Shown piece after piece: positions 20,153 through 27,356 of a stretch of 64,000 nucleotides of DNA. Position 1 is the first letter of the stretch; each line of letters begins with the position of its first letter. The notes below the pieces were generated by a model. That model was given only the letters and a program-made list of their open reading frames with translations, was not told the origin of the DNA and did not search any database. The DNA is from Actinomycetota bacterium (GTDB taxonomy: Bacteria; Actinomycetota; Acidimicrobiia; IMCC26256; PALSA-610). Location: the NCBI GenBank assembly GCA_003134555.1, contig PLBO01000151.1, positions 148,589-212,588 of the forward strand, in the 5' to 3' direction. Made by a program: the position numbers and the translations under genes.

Positions 20153-21725
20153 TCTGCCGGGTCGCGTGGAGGCCGGGGATGCCGGTGACGCCCCCTCCTC
20201 CGTGCGTCGCGCTACTCGCCTGATACAGCCCCGCGATAGGTGTGCGAAAGTCGGCGTAGCCCGGGGCCGGGCGCATGTGGAACATCTGGTCGGGCGACAG
20301 CTCACCGTGGAAGATGTTGCCGCCGACGAGGCCGTACTCGTGTTCCATCTCGTACGGCCCGATGACCTGCCGGTGCAGGATCGAATCGGTGAATCCGGGA
20401 GCGACCGCGTCGACGCGTGCGATGACCCGATCGGCGTACGCGTCGAGAGCCGCCGTGTCCTGTGTGGTCGCGTACGTGTGCGGAACCCATTGCGTGAACA
20501 TCGACACGACGTGCTTGCCTTCGGGCGCGAGAGTGGGATCGAACACACTCGGGATGCAGATGTCGGCGAAGGGAAGGCCGGCGGCCCGACCCGCAACTGC
20601 GTCCTGGAACGCGCGTTCGATGTCGTCGAGCGACTCCGCGAGCACGATGGTCCCGCCGTGCACCTCGGGGTCGTAACCGGGCTTCGCCGTGAACTCGGGC
20701 AGCCGGTCGACGGCGACGTTCACCTTCACGGTGCCGCTGCGGGAACGCCAACGCTCGATGCGCTCGACGAAGTCGGTCGGCAGGAGAGCCGGCTCGATGT
20801 GTTCGAGGAACGTGATCTTCGGATGGGTCGCGGCCACGACGACGTCGGCGCGCAGCTCCTCGCCCGATTCGAGCGTGACTCCGCGTACGCGTCCGTCGCG
20901 AACGTCGATGCGGGCGACAGGCGCGTCGGTGCGCACGGTCGCGCCGTTGGCGATCGCCGCATCGCGCAAGGCCCTGCTCACCGCGCCCATCCCGCCCTCG
21001 GGGAAGCCCCACGAGCCGAGCTGACCTTCGCCGACGTCACCGATCTTGTGATGTGCCATCACGTACGCGGTCCCCGCCGACCGCGGCCCCGCCCACGTGC
21101 CGATGACGCCGCTCACCGCGAGCACGCCCTGCATCTGAGGTGACGCGAAGTACTCGTCGAGCAGGTCGGCGATGCTCATCGTGAACAGGCGGGTGACGTC
21201 GGCCGTTCCGTCGACACCGAGCCGGCGTAATCGCCATGCGAGCTGCAGTTGGTCCACGAGGTCGCGCGGACGCCGCGACCCCACGCGCGGTGGAATCGTC
21301 GTGAGCAACGGACCGAGCACGTCGGCGAGGCTGCCGAGCCACGAGTCCCAACGGTCGTACGCCTCGGCGTCGGCCTTCGAGAACTGTGCGATCTGGTCGC
21401 GGCGGCGCGACGGATCGTCGGGGAGTTGCAGCGCGCGACCGTCGCGGTACGGCGCGAAGTAACCGTGCTGCGGGTACACCTTGTAGCCGTGCCGTGCGAG
21501 CTCCAGCTCCTGCACGATCGTCGGCGGCATGAGGCTGACGACGTACGACAGCGCGGTGACGTTGAACTCCGGACCCCACGGCTGCTCCGTCGTCGCCGCG
21601 CCGCCGACCTGCGATCGGCGCTCGAGCACCGTGACGCGTGCCCCGCGCCGCGCGAGGAGCCCGGCCGCCACGAGCCCGTTGTGCCCACCACCTACGACGA
21701 CGACGTCGAAACCGTCGGCGCTCAT
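20109..21725 (-). CDS. FAD-dependent oxidoreductase, phytoene desaturase / PYROXD2-like
   Basis: A 538-residue flavoprotein. The N-terminal dinucleotide loop VVVGGGHNGL (8-17), the ERRSQVGGAATT segment and C-terminal GLYQASSATHGGGGVTGIPG belong to the COG1233 carotenoid-desaturase-like group, which also contains many non-carotenoid amine or alcohol oxidoreductases. No carotenoid genes are nearby. It is the last gene of a three-gene operon (Gfo/Idh, HD protein, this gene), overlapping the preceding gene by ATGA. Co-translation with an HD oxygenase-like protein suggests a shared catabolic pathway rather than pigment synthesis. Confidence 0.85.
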   Translation of the reverse strand: MSADGFDVVVVGGGHNGLVAAGLLARRGARVTVLERRSQVGGAATTEQPWGPEFNVTALSYVVSLMPPTIVQELELARHGYKVYPQHGYFAPYRDGRALQLPDDPSRRRDQIAQFSKADAEAYDRWDSWLGSLADVLGPLLTTIPPRVGSRRPRDLVDQLQLAWRLRRLGVDGTADVTRLFTMSIADLLDEYFASPQMQGVLAVSGVIGTWAGPRSAGTAYVMAHHKIGDVGEGQLGSWGFPEGGMGAVSRALRDAAIANGATVRTDAPVARIDVRDGRVRGVTLESGEELRADVVVAATHPKITFLEHIEPALLPTDFVERIERWRSRSGTVKVNVAVDRLPEFTAKPGYDPEVHGGTIVLAESLDDIERAFQDAVAGRAAGLPFADICIPSVFDPTLAPEGKHVVSMFTQWVPHTYATTQDTAALDAYADRVIARVDAVAPGFTDSILHRQVIGPYEMEHEYGLVGGNIFHGELSPDQMFHMRPAPGYADFRTPIAGLYQASSATHGGGGVTGIPGLHATRQIMRDRRKRGRRSRH

Positions 21726-22249
21726 CGCGCGACCTGATCGAGCATCGGGCGCCAGCTGTCGAGCGCAAGGGGCCGCGCGGTCGGGTCTTTCGCGCTCTCG
21801 TCGGCGCGGCGGAGTGCGAGGATCGCGGGAAGGTCGGGATCCGACGCCAATGACGCGATCGCCGACGTGTCGAGCGCATCGCCCTGCAACTGCAATGACT
21901 CGATGCTGCGCGGGCTGAGCCGGGCGCGGTAGGCGGGATCGGTTGCGACCAGATAACGCTTGGCGTCGACGTGCGCGCCCACGAGCCGCGCGACGCGCGC
22001 GCCGAGCAGAGGCTCGACCAGCTCGGCTCCCCGGCGCGCGTGGTCGCCGTGGTCGTTCGGGAACACGATGTCGGCGATGTCGTGCACCAGCCCCGCGACG
22101 GCCAGCTCCGTATCGGCGGGATAAGACGCGCGCAGGTTCGCTCCGCACTGCAACGCGTGGGCGAGACCGTCGACGTCGGGCTCGTCGTGCACGCCGGCGC
22201 CCCGCGCGAGCAGCGCCAGGAGGTCGTCGACCGACGCAGGCGCGGTCAC
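21722..22249 (-). CDS. HD-domain protein resembling PhnZ-type diiron oxygenases
   Basis: A 175-residue HD-fold protein. HALQ (His31), HD (56-57), a downstream HARRG (His70) and the tail [20 protein letters not shown], then SLQLQG and [10 protein letters not shown], resemble the COG4341/PhnZ family. PhnZ is a mixed-valent diiron oxygenase that cleaves a C-P bond; myo-inositol oxygenase is a distant relative. From memory of PhnZ, a His after the HD pair is here Asp60, so substrate may differ. The GTG start overlaps the Gfo/Idh stop (GTGA) and the stop overlaps the FAD gene (ATGA). A plain phosphohydrolase cannot be excluded. Confidence 0.72.
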   Translation of the reverse strand: MTAPASVDDLLALLARGAGVHDEPDVDGLAHALQCGANLRASYPADTELAVAGLVHDIADIVFPNDHGDHARRGAELVEPLLGARVARLVGAHVDAKRYLVATDPAYRARLSPRSIESLQLQGDALDTSAIASLASDPDLPAILALRRADESAKDPTARPLALDSWRPMLDQVAR

Positions 22250-23112
22250 AGTTGCGCCTCGATGTCGGCGATCAGCCGCTGGAGATGCAGGGCGCGGACC
22301 GCGTTCGCGGGATGTTCGGCGCCGCGCGCGACGGCGGCGAGGTCGGTGCGCATCCGATCGGCGCGGGCCTCGTGGTCGACGGCGCGGGCGTCGAAGGACG
22401 CGACCCCTCGCGGGGAGTACACCTCGATCTCGGTGCGGCCGGAGGTCGCGGCGGTGCAGCACATCGACGCGCTGCTCGTCGCGCCGGACGCATGCGTGCA
22501 GTTGACCGAGACCCAGCCGAGCGGATCCCCGGACGCCTGCACCGCGACGATCTCGCCCAACCCGCCTTCGAGCAGGTCGAGCACGTGGGGACCGATGTCG
22601 AGCACGGCGCCGCGTTCGAGGCGCCAACCGTGCGCGAACTCCCCACCGAGGAATGCCCCGGAGATGAAGCAGGCCCGGCCACCTACGGGCTCGATGCGCG
22701 CCGCCTCGGCGATGAAGTCGTCAAGCCGCGGATCGAAGCGGTTCGTGAGCATCACCAGCGTTTTGACGCCGGTCTCGGCGACCACGTCGACGATCGCCTG
22801 CGCGCCCTCGACGTTTTCGCCCAGCGGCTTCTCGAGGAGGAGCGTCTTGCCCGCCTTCGCGGCGCGGATCGCGAGCGCCGGCTGCGCGGCCGGAGTCACG
22901 GCGATCGCCACCGCCTCGCAGGCATCCAGGAGTGCGTCGAGGTCGTCGAAGGCGGCGACTCCCAGAGCCGCGCCGAGCTCCTGCGCGTGCGCAGGCGTGC
23001 GCGACCAGGCGCCGGTGACGCGGGTCTGCGGTCCGGCCGCGAGCACGGGTCCGGTCACCATGCGCGCCCACGGACCGGCGCCGATGAGGCCTACGGCCAA
23101 GGGTTCGGACAC
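22246..23112 (-). CDS. Gfo/Idh/MocA-family oxidoreductase
   Basis: A 288-residue NAD(P)-dependent dehydrogenase. The Rossmann loop [10 protein letters not shown] is near the N terminus, the family EKP motif appears as [10 protein letters not shown], and the C-terminal beta-sheet domain carries [15 protein letters not shown], with the conserved D-x-x-x-H catalytic pattern. Relatives act on sugars, inositols or related polyols. It is the first gene of the three-gene operon and its leaderless-type GTG shares promoter bases with divergent ilvD. A longer frame reaching 23529 lies antisense to ilvD and is rejected. Confidence 0.85.
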   Translation of the reverse strand: MSEPLAVGLIGAGPWARMVTGPVLAAGPQTRVTGAWSRTPAHAQELGAALGVAAFDDLDALLDACEAVAIAVTPAAQPALAIRAAKAGKTLLLEKPLGENVEGAQAIVDVVAETGVKTLVMLTNRFDPRLDDFIAEAARIEPVGGRACFISGAFLGGEFAHGWRLERGAVLDIGPHVLDLLEGGLGEIVAVQASGDPLGWVSVNCTHASGATSSASMCCTAATSGRTEIEVYSPRGVASFDARAVDHEARADRMRTDLAAVARGAEHPANAVRALHLQRLIADIEAQL

Positions 23113-23119
23113 AGGTGCG

Positions 23120-23129
23120 ACGCTACCCT
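23120..23129. promoter_or_regulatory. divergent -10 boxes sharing one TA step (Gfo/Idh and ilvD)
   Basis: Plus strand TACCCT (23124-23129) is 8 bases before the ilvD ATG at 23138. Minus strand TAGCGT (23125-23120) is 7 bases before the Gfo/Idh GTG at 23112. They overlap by bases 23124-23125, as in the pair near 19.41 kb. Confidence 0.5.
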
Positions 23130-23137
23130 TGCGCCCC

Positions 23138-24814
23138 ATGACAGACATGAAGCCGCGCAGCCACGAGGTCACCGACGGCATGGAGCGCGCGCCCGCCCGG
23201 GCGATGCTGCGCGCCGTCGGCATGACCGACGCCGACTGGGGCAAGGCGCAGGTTGGGGTGGCATCGAGCTGGAACGAGGTCACGCCCTGCAACATGCCGC
23301 TCGACCGGCTCGCCAAGCGGGCCAAGCAGGGCGTGCGCGATGCGGGCGGATTTCCGCTCGAGTTCGTCACGATCGCCATCTCCGACGGCATATCGATGGG
23401 GCACGAAGGGATGCGCGGCTCCCTCGTGTCGCGCGAGATCATCGCCGACTCCGTCGAGTGCGTGATGCACTCCGAGCGGTTCGACGCACTGGTGACGTTC
23501 GCCGGCTGCGACAAGAGCCTGCCGGGCATGTTGATGGCCGCGGCGCGGGTGAACCTCCCGTCGGCGTTCCTCTACGGCGGTTCGATCCTGCCCGGCCACT
23601 ACAAGGACCAGGCGCTCGACATCGTTTCGGTGTTCGAGGCGGTGGGAGCGTGCGCCGCGGGCACCCTTACCGAGAACGAGCTCGGTGAGATCGAGCGGCG
23701 CGCGTGCCCGACCGAAGGGTCGTGCGCGGGCATGTTCACCGCGAACACGATGTCGTCGATCGCCGAGGCGATCGGCATGGCGCTGCCGGGTTCCGCGTCG
23801 CCGCCCGCCGTCGACCGGCGGCGCGACGACTACGCGTACGAGTCGGGGCGCGCCGTCATGCATCTGCTCGAGCTCGATCTTCGGCCGCGCCAGATCATGA
23901 CCAAAGACGCGTTCGAGAACGCGATCGCGATCACGATGGCACTCGGTGGTTCCACCAACGCGGTACTGCACCTGCTCGCGATCGCGCACGAGGCGCGCGT
24001 CGAGCTCGAGCTCGACGACTTCAATCGCATCGGCGCGCGCGTTCCGCACCTCGCCGACATGAAGCCGCACGGCAAGTACCACATGACCGATCTCGATCGC
24101 ATCGGTGGGGTGCAGGTCGTGATGAAGATGCTGCTCGACGGCGGCCTGTTGCACGGCGACTGCCTGACCGTCACCGGGAAGACGATCGCCGAGAACCTCG
24201 ACGACCTCGCGCCGCCCGGACCCGACGGCGACGTCGTGCACCCGCTCTCGAAGCCCGTGCACGTACAGGGCGGCATCGCCGTGCTGCGCGGTTCGCTCGC
24301 GCCGAACGGTGCGGTGGTCAAGGTCGCCGGCCTCGATCAGATGCGCTTCGAAGGCCGCGCCCGCGTCTTCGACGGCGAAGACCTCGCGATGGCCGCGATC
24401 CTCGCGGGGCGCATCGAACCCGGCGACGTCGTCGTGATCCGCTACGAAGGTCCCAAGGGCGGGCCCGGAATGCGCGAGATGCTCGCGGTGACCGGCGCGA
24501 TGAAGGGCGCCGGTCGCGGCGCCGACTGCGCGCTGATCACCGACGGTCGCTTCTCCGGCGGAACGCACGGCTTCTGCGTCGGCCACGTCGCGCCCGAGGC
24601 GGTCGACGGCGGACCGATCGCGTTCGTCGCCGAGGGCGACCGGGTCGTGATCGACGCCGACGCGCACACGATCGATCTGCTGGTCGACGCCGCGGAGCTG
24701 GCGAAGCGCAAGGCGAACTGGAAGCTGCCGGAGCCTCGCTACACCAGCGGCTTCCTCGCCAAGTACGCGCGTCTCGCGCAGGGGGCCGAGACGGGCGCGA
24801 TCACCAACACCTGA
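23138..24814 (+). CDS. ilvD: dihydroxy-acid dehydratase
   Basis: A 558-residue Fe-S dehydratase for the third step of valine and isoleucine synthesis. Cluster cysteines are seen at Cys51 (TPCNMP), Cys124 (GCDKSLPG, with Mg-binding Asp125 and Lys126) and Cys196 ([12 protein letters not shown]). The C-terminal [11 protein letters not shown] motif, with the catalytic serine, is intact. Length is normal. It is separate from ilvBNC, which lies 2.5 kb downstream beyond the decayed island. A second ATG at 23147 is possible, but 23138 fits the promoter. Confidence 0.95.
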   Translation: MTDMKPRSHEVTDGMERAPARAMLRAVGMTDADWGKAQVGVASSWNEVTPCNMPLDRLAKRAKQGVRDAGGFPLEFVTIAISDGISMGHEGMRGSLVSREIIADSVECVMHSERFDALVTFAGCDKSLPGMLMAAARVNLPSAFLYGGSILPGHYKDQALDIVSVFEAVGACAAGTLTENELGEIERRACPTEGSCAGMFTANTMSSIAEAIGMALPGSASPPAVDRRRDDYAYESGRAVMHLLELDLRPRQIMTKDAFENAIAITMALGGSTNAVLHLLAIAHEARVELELDDFNRIGARVPHLADMKPHGKYHMTDLDRIGGVQVVMKMLLDGGLLHGDCLTVTGKTIAENLDDLAPPGPDGDVVHPLSKPVHVQGGIAVLRGSLAPNGAVVKVAGLDQMRFEGRARVFDGEDLAMAAILAGRIEPGDVVVIRYEGPKGGPGMREMLAVTGAMKGAGRGADCALITDGRFSGGTHGFCVGHVAPEAVDGGPIAFVAEGDRVVIDADAHTIDLLVDAAELAKRKANWKLPEPRYTSGFLAKYARLAQGAETGAITNT

Positions 24815-24833
24815 TCGCATCGATTCACCAGAC

Positions 24834-25616
24834 GTGCCCGAGATTCTCGAAGTCGAAGCCGCGCGCAAAGTGCTGGAGGCGCGCGCCCTCGACCGTGAGA
24901 TCGTGAAGGTGCACGCGCCGGATACGTGGTTCATGAAGCGCGGGACGACCGCGCCCGCCCTCCGCCACGCGCTCGTCGGCAACGCCTTCACCGCGGCGCG
25001 CCGGCGCGGCAAGCAGATCGTGCTCGACACGCGCGATCCCGACGTTCGCGTCGGCGTGCACCTGGGGATGAGCGGGCGCGTGCTCGTCGACGATGAGGAA
25101 GCGGGCGATCCCCTCGTGTACGCGAGCAACCGCCGCACACCGCGCTGGCACCGCTTCGGGGTGCATTTCGCCGACGGCGGCGACTTCATGCTGCGCGACC
25201 CGCGCCGGCTGGGCGCCGTCGAGCTCGACCCGGACGAGAGCCGCCTCGGGCCCGATGCCATGACCTTGTCGTTCGCAGAGCTCGACCGGGCGTTGGCTCA
25301 GCGAACCGCGCCGATCAAGGCCGTCCTCATGGATCAGCACCGCATCGCCGGTCTCGGCAACCTGCTCGTCGACGAAGTACTGTGGCGAGCGGGCATCGCG
25401 CCGGCCCGCACGCCTTCGGCCATTGATACTGATGAACGGCGAGTGCTGCACAAGTCGATCCGAACCGCGCTGCGGACGCTCGATCGCCGCGGCGGCTCGC
25501 ACACCGGCGACATGCCCCGCACCCTCGACCGCCCGTGCCCGCGCGACAGTTCGCCGCTCCAGCGCGCCAAGATCGGCGGCCGCACCACCTACTGGTGCCC
25601 GGCACACCAACACTGA
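24834..25616 (+). CDS. Fpg/Nei-family DNA glycosylase with altered zinc finger
   Basis: A 260-residue base-excision-repair glycosylase/AP lyase. After Met removal the N-terminal Pro (Schiff-base nucleophile) and Glu3 are present, followed by EVE. The catalytic Lys60 in RRRGKQIVL and the helix-two-turn-helix RIAGLGNLLVDEVLW are intact. The C-terminal zinc finger is unusual: the normal CxxC...CxxC has become CPRD and CPAH, so ligands would be Cys, Asp, Cys, His. The GGRTTYWCP context is otherwise typical. Starts with GTG 19 bases after ilvD. Whether it acts on 8-oxoguanine or oxidised pyrimidines is unclear. Confidence 0.88.
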   Translation: MPEILEVEAARKVLEARALDREIVKVHAPDTWFMKRGTTAPALRHALVGNAFTAARRRGKQIVLDTRDPDVRVGVHLGMSGRVLVDDEEAGDPLVYASNRRTPRWHRFGVHFADGGDFMLRDPRRLGAVELDPDESRLGPDAMTLSFAELDRALAQRTAPIKAVLMDQHRIAGLGNLLVDEVLWRAGIAPARTPSAIDTDERRVLHKSIRTALRTLDRRGGSHTGDMPRTLDRPCPRDSSPLQRAKIGGRTTYWCPAHQH

Positions 25617-25641
25617 ACCACTGTCACGGCCTAGGGCTTGC

Positions 25642-25659
25642 GCGGTAGTGGCTCAGTTT
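25642..25659 (+). repeat. left arm of 18-bp inverted repeat
   Basis: GCGGTAGTGGCTCAGTTT, an exact reverse complement of 27172-27189. The two arms bound a 1.5-kb segment of broken genes and low GC. Confidence 0.7.
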
Positions 25660-25687
25660 TGAGATTCGCGATCTCGGTGGCCCGTCG

Positions 25688-25693
25688 TAGGCT
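25688..25693 (+). promoter_or_regulatory. -10 box of the frameshifted small gene
   Basis: TAGGCT lies 6 bases before the ATG at 25700, with no Shine-Dalgarno site. The gene therefore has the same leaderless layout as its chromosomal neighbours. Confidence 0.4.
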
Positions 25694-25699
25694 TGTCGC

Positions 25700-25910
25700 A
25701 TGGCGAAGCGCAAGAAGATGCCGACCGACCTGAACCAGCGGGCCAAGGCCATCGTCGACTTCGCGACCTCGGACGAACCGGGCGATGAGAAGGACGAGGC
25801 ACGCGCCGCGGGGGGGTCGCAAAGGCGCTCAGGCCCGAGCGAACAAGCTCTCGGCGGAGGAACGCTCCGAGATCGCGCGCAGGGCTGCTGCGGCGCGCTG
25901 GGAGCGTTAG
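25700..25910 (+). pseudogene. small basic protein gene frameshifted in a G7 run
   Basis: The frame from ATG 25700 reads MAKRKKMPTDLNQRAKAIVDFAT and runs to a G7 tract at 25810-25816. Dropping one G continues it as AGGRKGAQARANKLSAEERS then EIARRAAAARWER and a stop at 25908-25910. That restored 69-residue protein matches a small basic family widespread in actinobacteria (lysine-rich start, GGxKGG-like centre, ARKAAxARW end) whose function is unknown to me. As written, the frame diverges into unrelated sequence to 25936. The cause is either a real mutation or a homopolymer sequencing or assembly error. Confidence 0.7.
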
Positions 25911-26547
25911 AAACCTCGAAGCGTTCCGCGTGCTGACGCCTGTTCATCTTGTAGGGCGCGCACTTTTTCCTCCGTTACCAGTCCCGTGGCGAGCCCATGC
26001 ATGATCACGAACGGCTCCATCATGGGTTGATGAACCGGTACCGGTACTTCCGAATGGTGCCCGTTTTCTGAAGAAGGGGACCGTGAGCCGGTTCGGTGAA
26101 TTCCTTCAGATGCTGGAGAAACGCGCGGATCTCGTACTTCCGGTCAGCGATGACGCTCAACGGCTCGCGAACGTCTGCCGTCGCGAAGTAGCCGAGGAAA
26201 TCGGTCGGCGCGAGCGCGCATGCGAGCAGCACCTTGCCGAACAGGTTGTCGTTACGCGGGCTCGACGTCGCCTTGTGATAGGCGCCGCGAATGCTTTGCT
26301 GCGACGTATTCACGGCGGTTTCAAGAGCGGCGGCTACGTCGGATTCTGCTACTTCATCGCGGTCGTCGATGATTGCGCGCTGGACTGCCTCCAGGGCAAG
26401 CAGGTGCGTGTAAGTAGGTAATCCCTCGGAGATCCGGACGATTCGCTCACGCGCTGGCGGCATGATCGTCATGCTGAGTTCGGTGAGCCCTTTGTCGATG
26501 ATTTCGTACACTCATCGCGCGACATTCTCGGCATTGGGATCTGCCGT
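25907..26547 (-). pseudogene. remnant of an AAA ATPase-like gene (C-terminal part only)
   Basis: The longest intact piece (26511 to 26020) reads MYEIIDKGLTELSMT through YRYRFINP and looks like the C-terminal region of an Orc1/Cdc6-like or STAND-type AAA ATPase. Coding resemblance continues on both sides: upstream ADPNAENVAR is separated from VYEI by an in-frame TGA at 26512-26514, and downstream, after a one-base loss near 26021, MMEPFVIMHGLATGLVTEEK runs to a TAA at 25907-25909. The Walker A and B half is absent. GC is about 52-55 percent. It meets the small plus-strand gene with a 3-base overlap. Confidence 0.6.
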
Positions 26548-26549
26548 CG

Positions 26550-26675
26550 TTGCACTTCATGCACTACAACTTCGCCCGCCGGCATCAGACGCTCAAGGGC
26601 GCAGCCCCGGCGATGGTCGCGGGCATCGAGCGCCACCCCTGGTCACTCACCCAGATCGCCGAACTGCTTGACTGA
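26550..26675 (+). mobile_element. C-terminal tail of a DDE transposase (remnant)
   Basis: The frame from 26550 reads LHFMHYNFARRHQTLKG, then APAMVAGIERHPWSLTQIAE and LLD, then TGA at 26673-26675. The HFxxYNFxRxHxTL...TPAMxAG pattern is the end of an IS1-like DDE transposase. No start codon, catalytic DDE residues or own terminal repeats are present. It abuts the truncated 5' side of the ATPase remnant, so an insertion or recombination probably removed the front of that gene. Confidence 0.6.
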
Positions 26676-26680
26676 CCGAG

Positions 26681-27178
26681 GTGAAAAACGTTCGGTGTCG
26701 CCCGGCCGGGCCTGAGGACTTCACCTTTCTCGCGACGATGCTTGGCGAGTCCGCAGTCTGGCGCCCCGACAAGCCGACACCGACCTCTGACCAGGTGCTC
26801 GCCGATCCCCGCTACGCGCTATACCTCGTTGGATGGCCGAGGCAAGGTGACTATGGACTGGTGGCCGAACAAGACGGACCGGTGGGCGCGGCTTGGTATC
26901 GGACGTTCACTGAGGCGAGCCATGGCTATGGCTTCGTCGGCGAGGATGTCCCCGAACTGGCGATCGCAGTCATCGCGTCCCGTCGGCACGAGGGGATTGG
27001 TCGTCGGCTCCTCATCGACCTCATCGACGCCAGTGTTGGGCAGGGATACCCGGCTCTGAGTCTCAGCGTGGCCGAACAGAATCCAGCGCGTGGCCTCTAC
27101 GAGTCGGTCGGCTTCGTCTCTGTCGAGAAGCAAGGATCGTCCTGGACAATGGTCCGACACGCCGCTCGATCAAACTGA
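26681..27178 (+). CDS. GNAT-family N-acetyltransferase
   Basis: A 165-residue protein with the GCN5-related fold. The acetyl-CoA pyrophosphate loop is RRHEGIGRRLL (about 106-116), following the strand LAIAVI, and LSLSVAEQNPARGLYESVGF is the usual C-terminal half. The GTG start lies 5 bases after the transposase-tail stop. Its own stop codon is inside the right arm of the inverted repeat. It is the only apparently intact gene of the island. The substrate is unknown. Confidence 0.8.
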   Translation: MKNVRCRPAGPEDFTFLATMLGESAVWRPDKPTPTSDQVLADPRYALYLVGWPRQGDYGLVAEQDGPVGAAWYRTFTEASHGYGFVGEDVPELAIAVIASRRHEGIGRRLLIDLIDASVGQGYPALSLSVAEQNPARGLYESVGFVSVEKQGSSWTMVRHAARSN

Positions 27179-27189
27179 GCCACTACCGC
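27172..27189 (-). repeat. right arm of 18-bp inverted repeat
   Basis: AAACTGAGCCACTACCGC, exact reverse complement of 25642-25659. It overlaps the stop codon of the GNAT gene and ends just before the ilv promoter. Confidence 0.7.
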
Positions 27190-27221
27190 TTGCGTCCACC
27201 CCCGCAATCTGGTGTTAGGAT
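27190..27221 (+). promoter_or_regulatory. ilv operon promoter
   Basis: TAGGAT (27216-27221) serves as a -10 box 8 bases before the leader ATG. A possible -35 is TTGCGT (27190-27195), though the 20-base spacer is long. Confidence 0.4.
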
Positions 27222-27229
27222 CGCGCCCG

Positions 27230-27265
27230 ATGTCGACCTCCTACCTCCTCGTAGTAGTTACGTAG
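27230..27265 (+). CDS. ilvL: ilv leader peptide (11 aa, Leu-Leu-Val-Val-Val)
   Basis: ATG at 27230 opens an 11-codon frame, [11 protein letters not shown], ending at TAG 27263-27265. A run of Leu and Val codons in front of ilvBNC and before a terminator is the classic signature of ribosome-mediated attenuation by branched-chain amino acids. No Shine-Dalgarno sequence is present and the -10 box is 8 bases away, so the leader is probably translated from a leaderless mRNA. Confidence 0.8.
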   Translation: MSTSYLLVVVT

Positions 27266-27301
27266 CGCCCGGCACGCCCTCGCGCGCCGAGCGCTACCTC
27301 G

Positions 27302-27326
27302 CCCCTCGCAGCCGCGAGGGGTTTTT
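27302..27326 (+). terminator. ilv attenuator terminator
   Basis: CCCCTCGC (27302-27309), loop AGCC, GCGAGGGG (27314-27321), then five T. The upstream segment CCCTCGC at 27277-27283 duplicates the 5' arm and can pair with the 3' arm instead, giving a possible antiterminator that is exposed or masked depending on ribosome position on the leader. Confidence 0.82.
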
Positions 27327-27356
27327 CATGCCCGGAATCGTCCGAAGAAGGAACCC

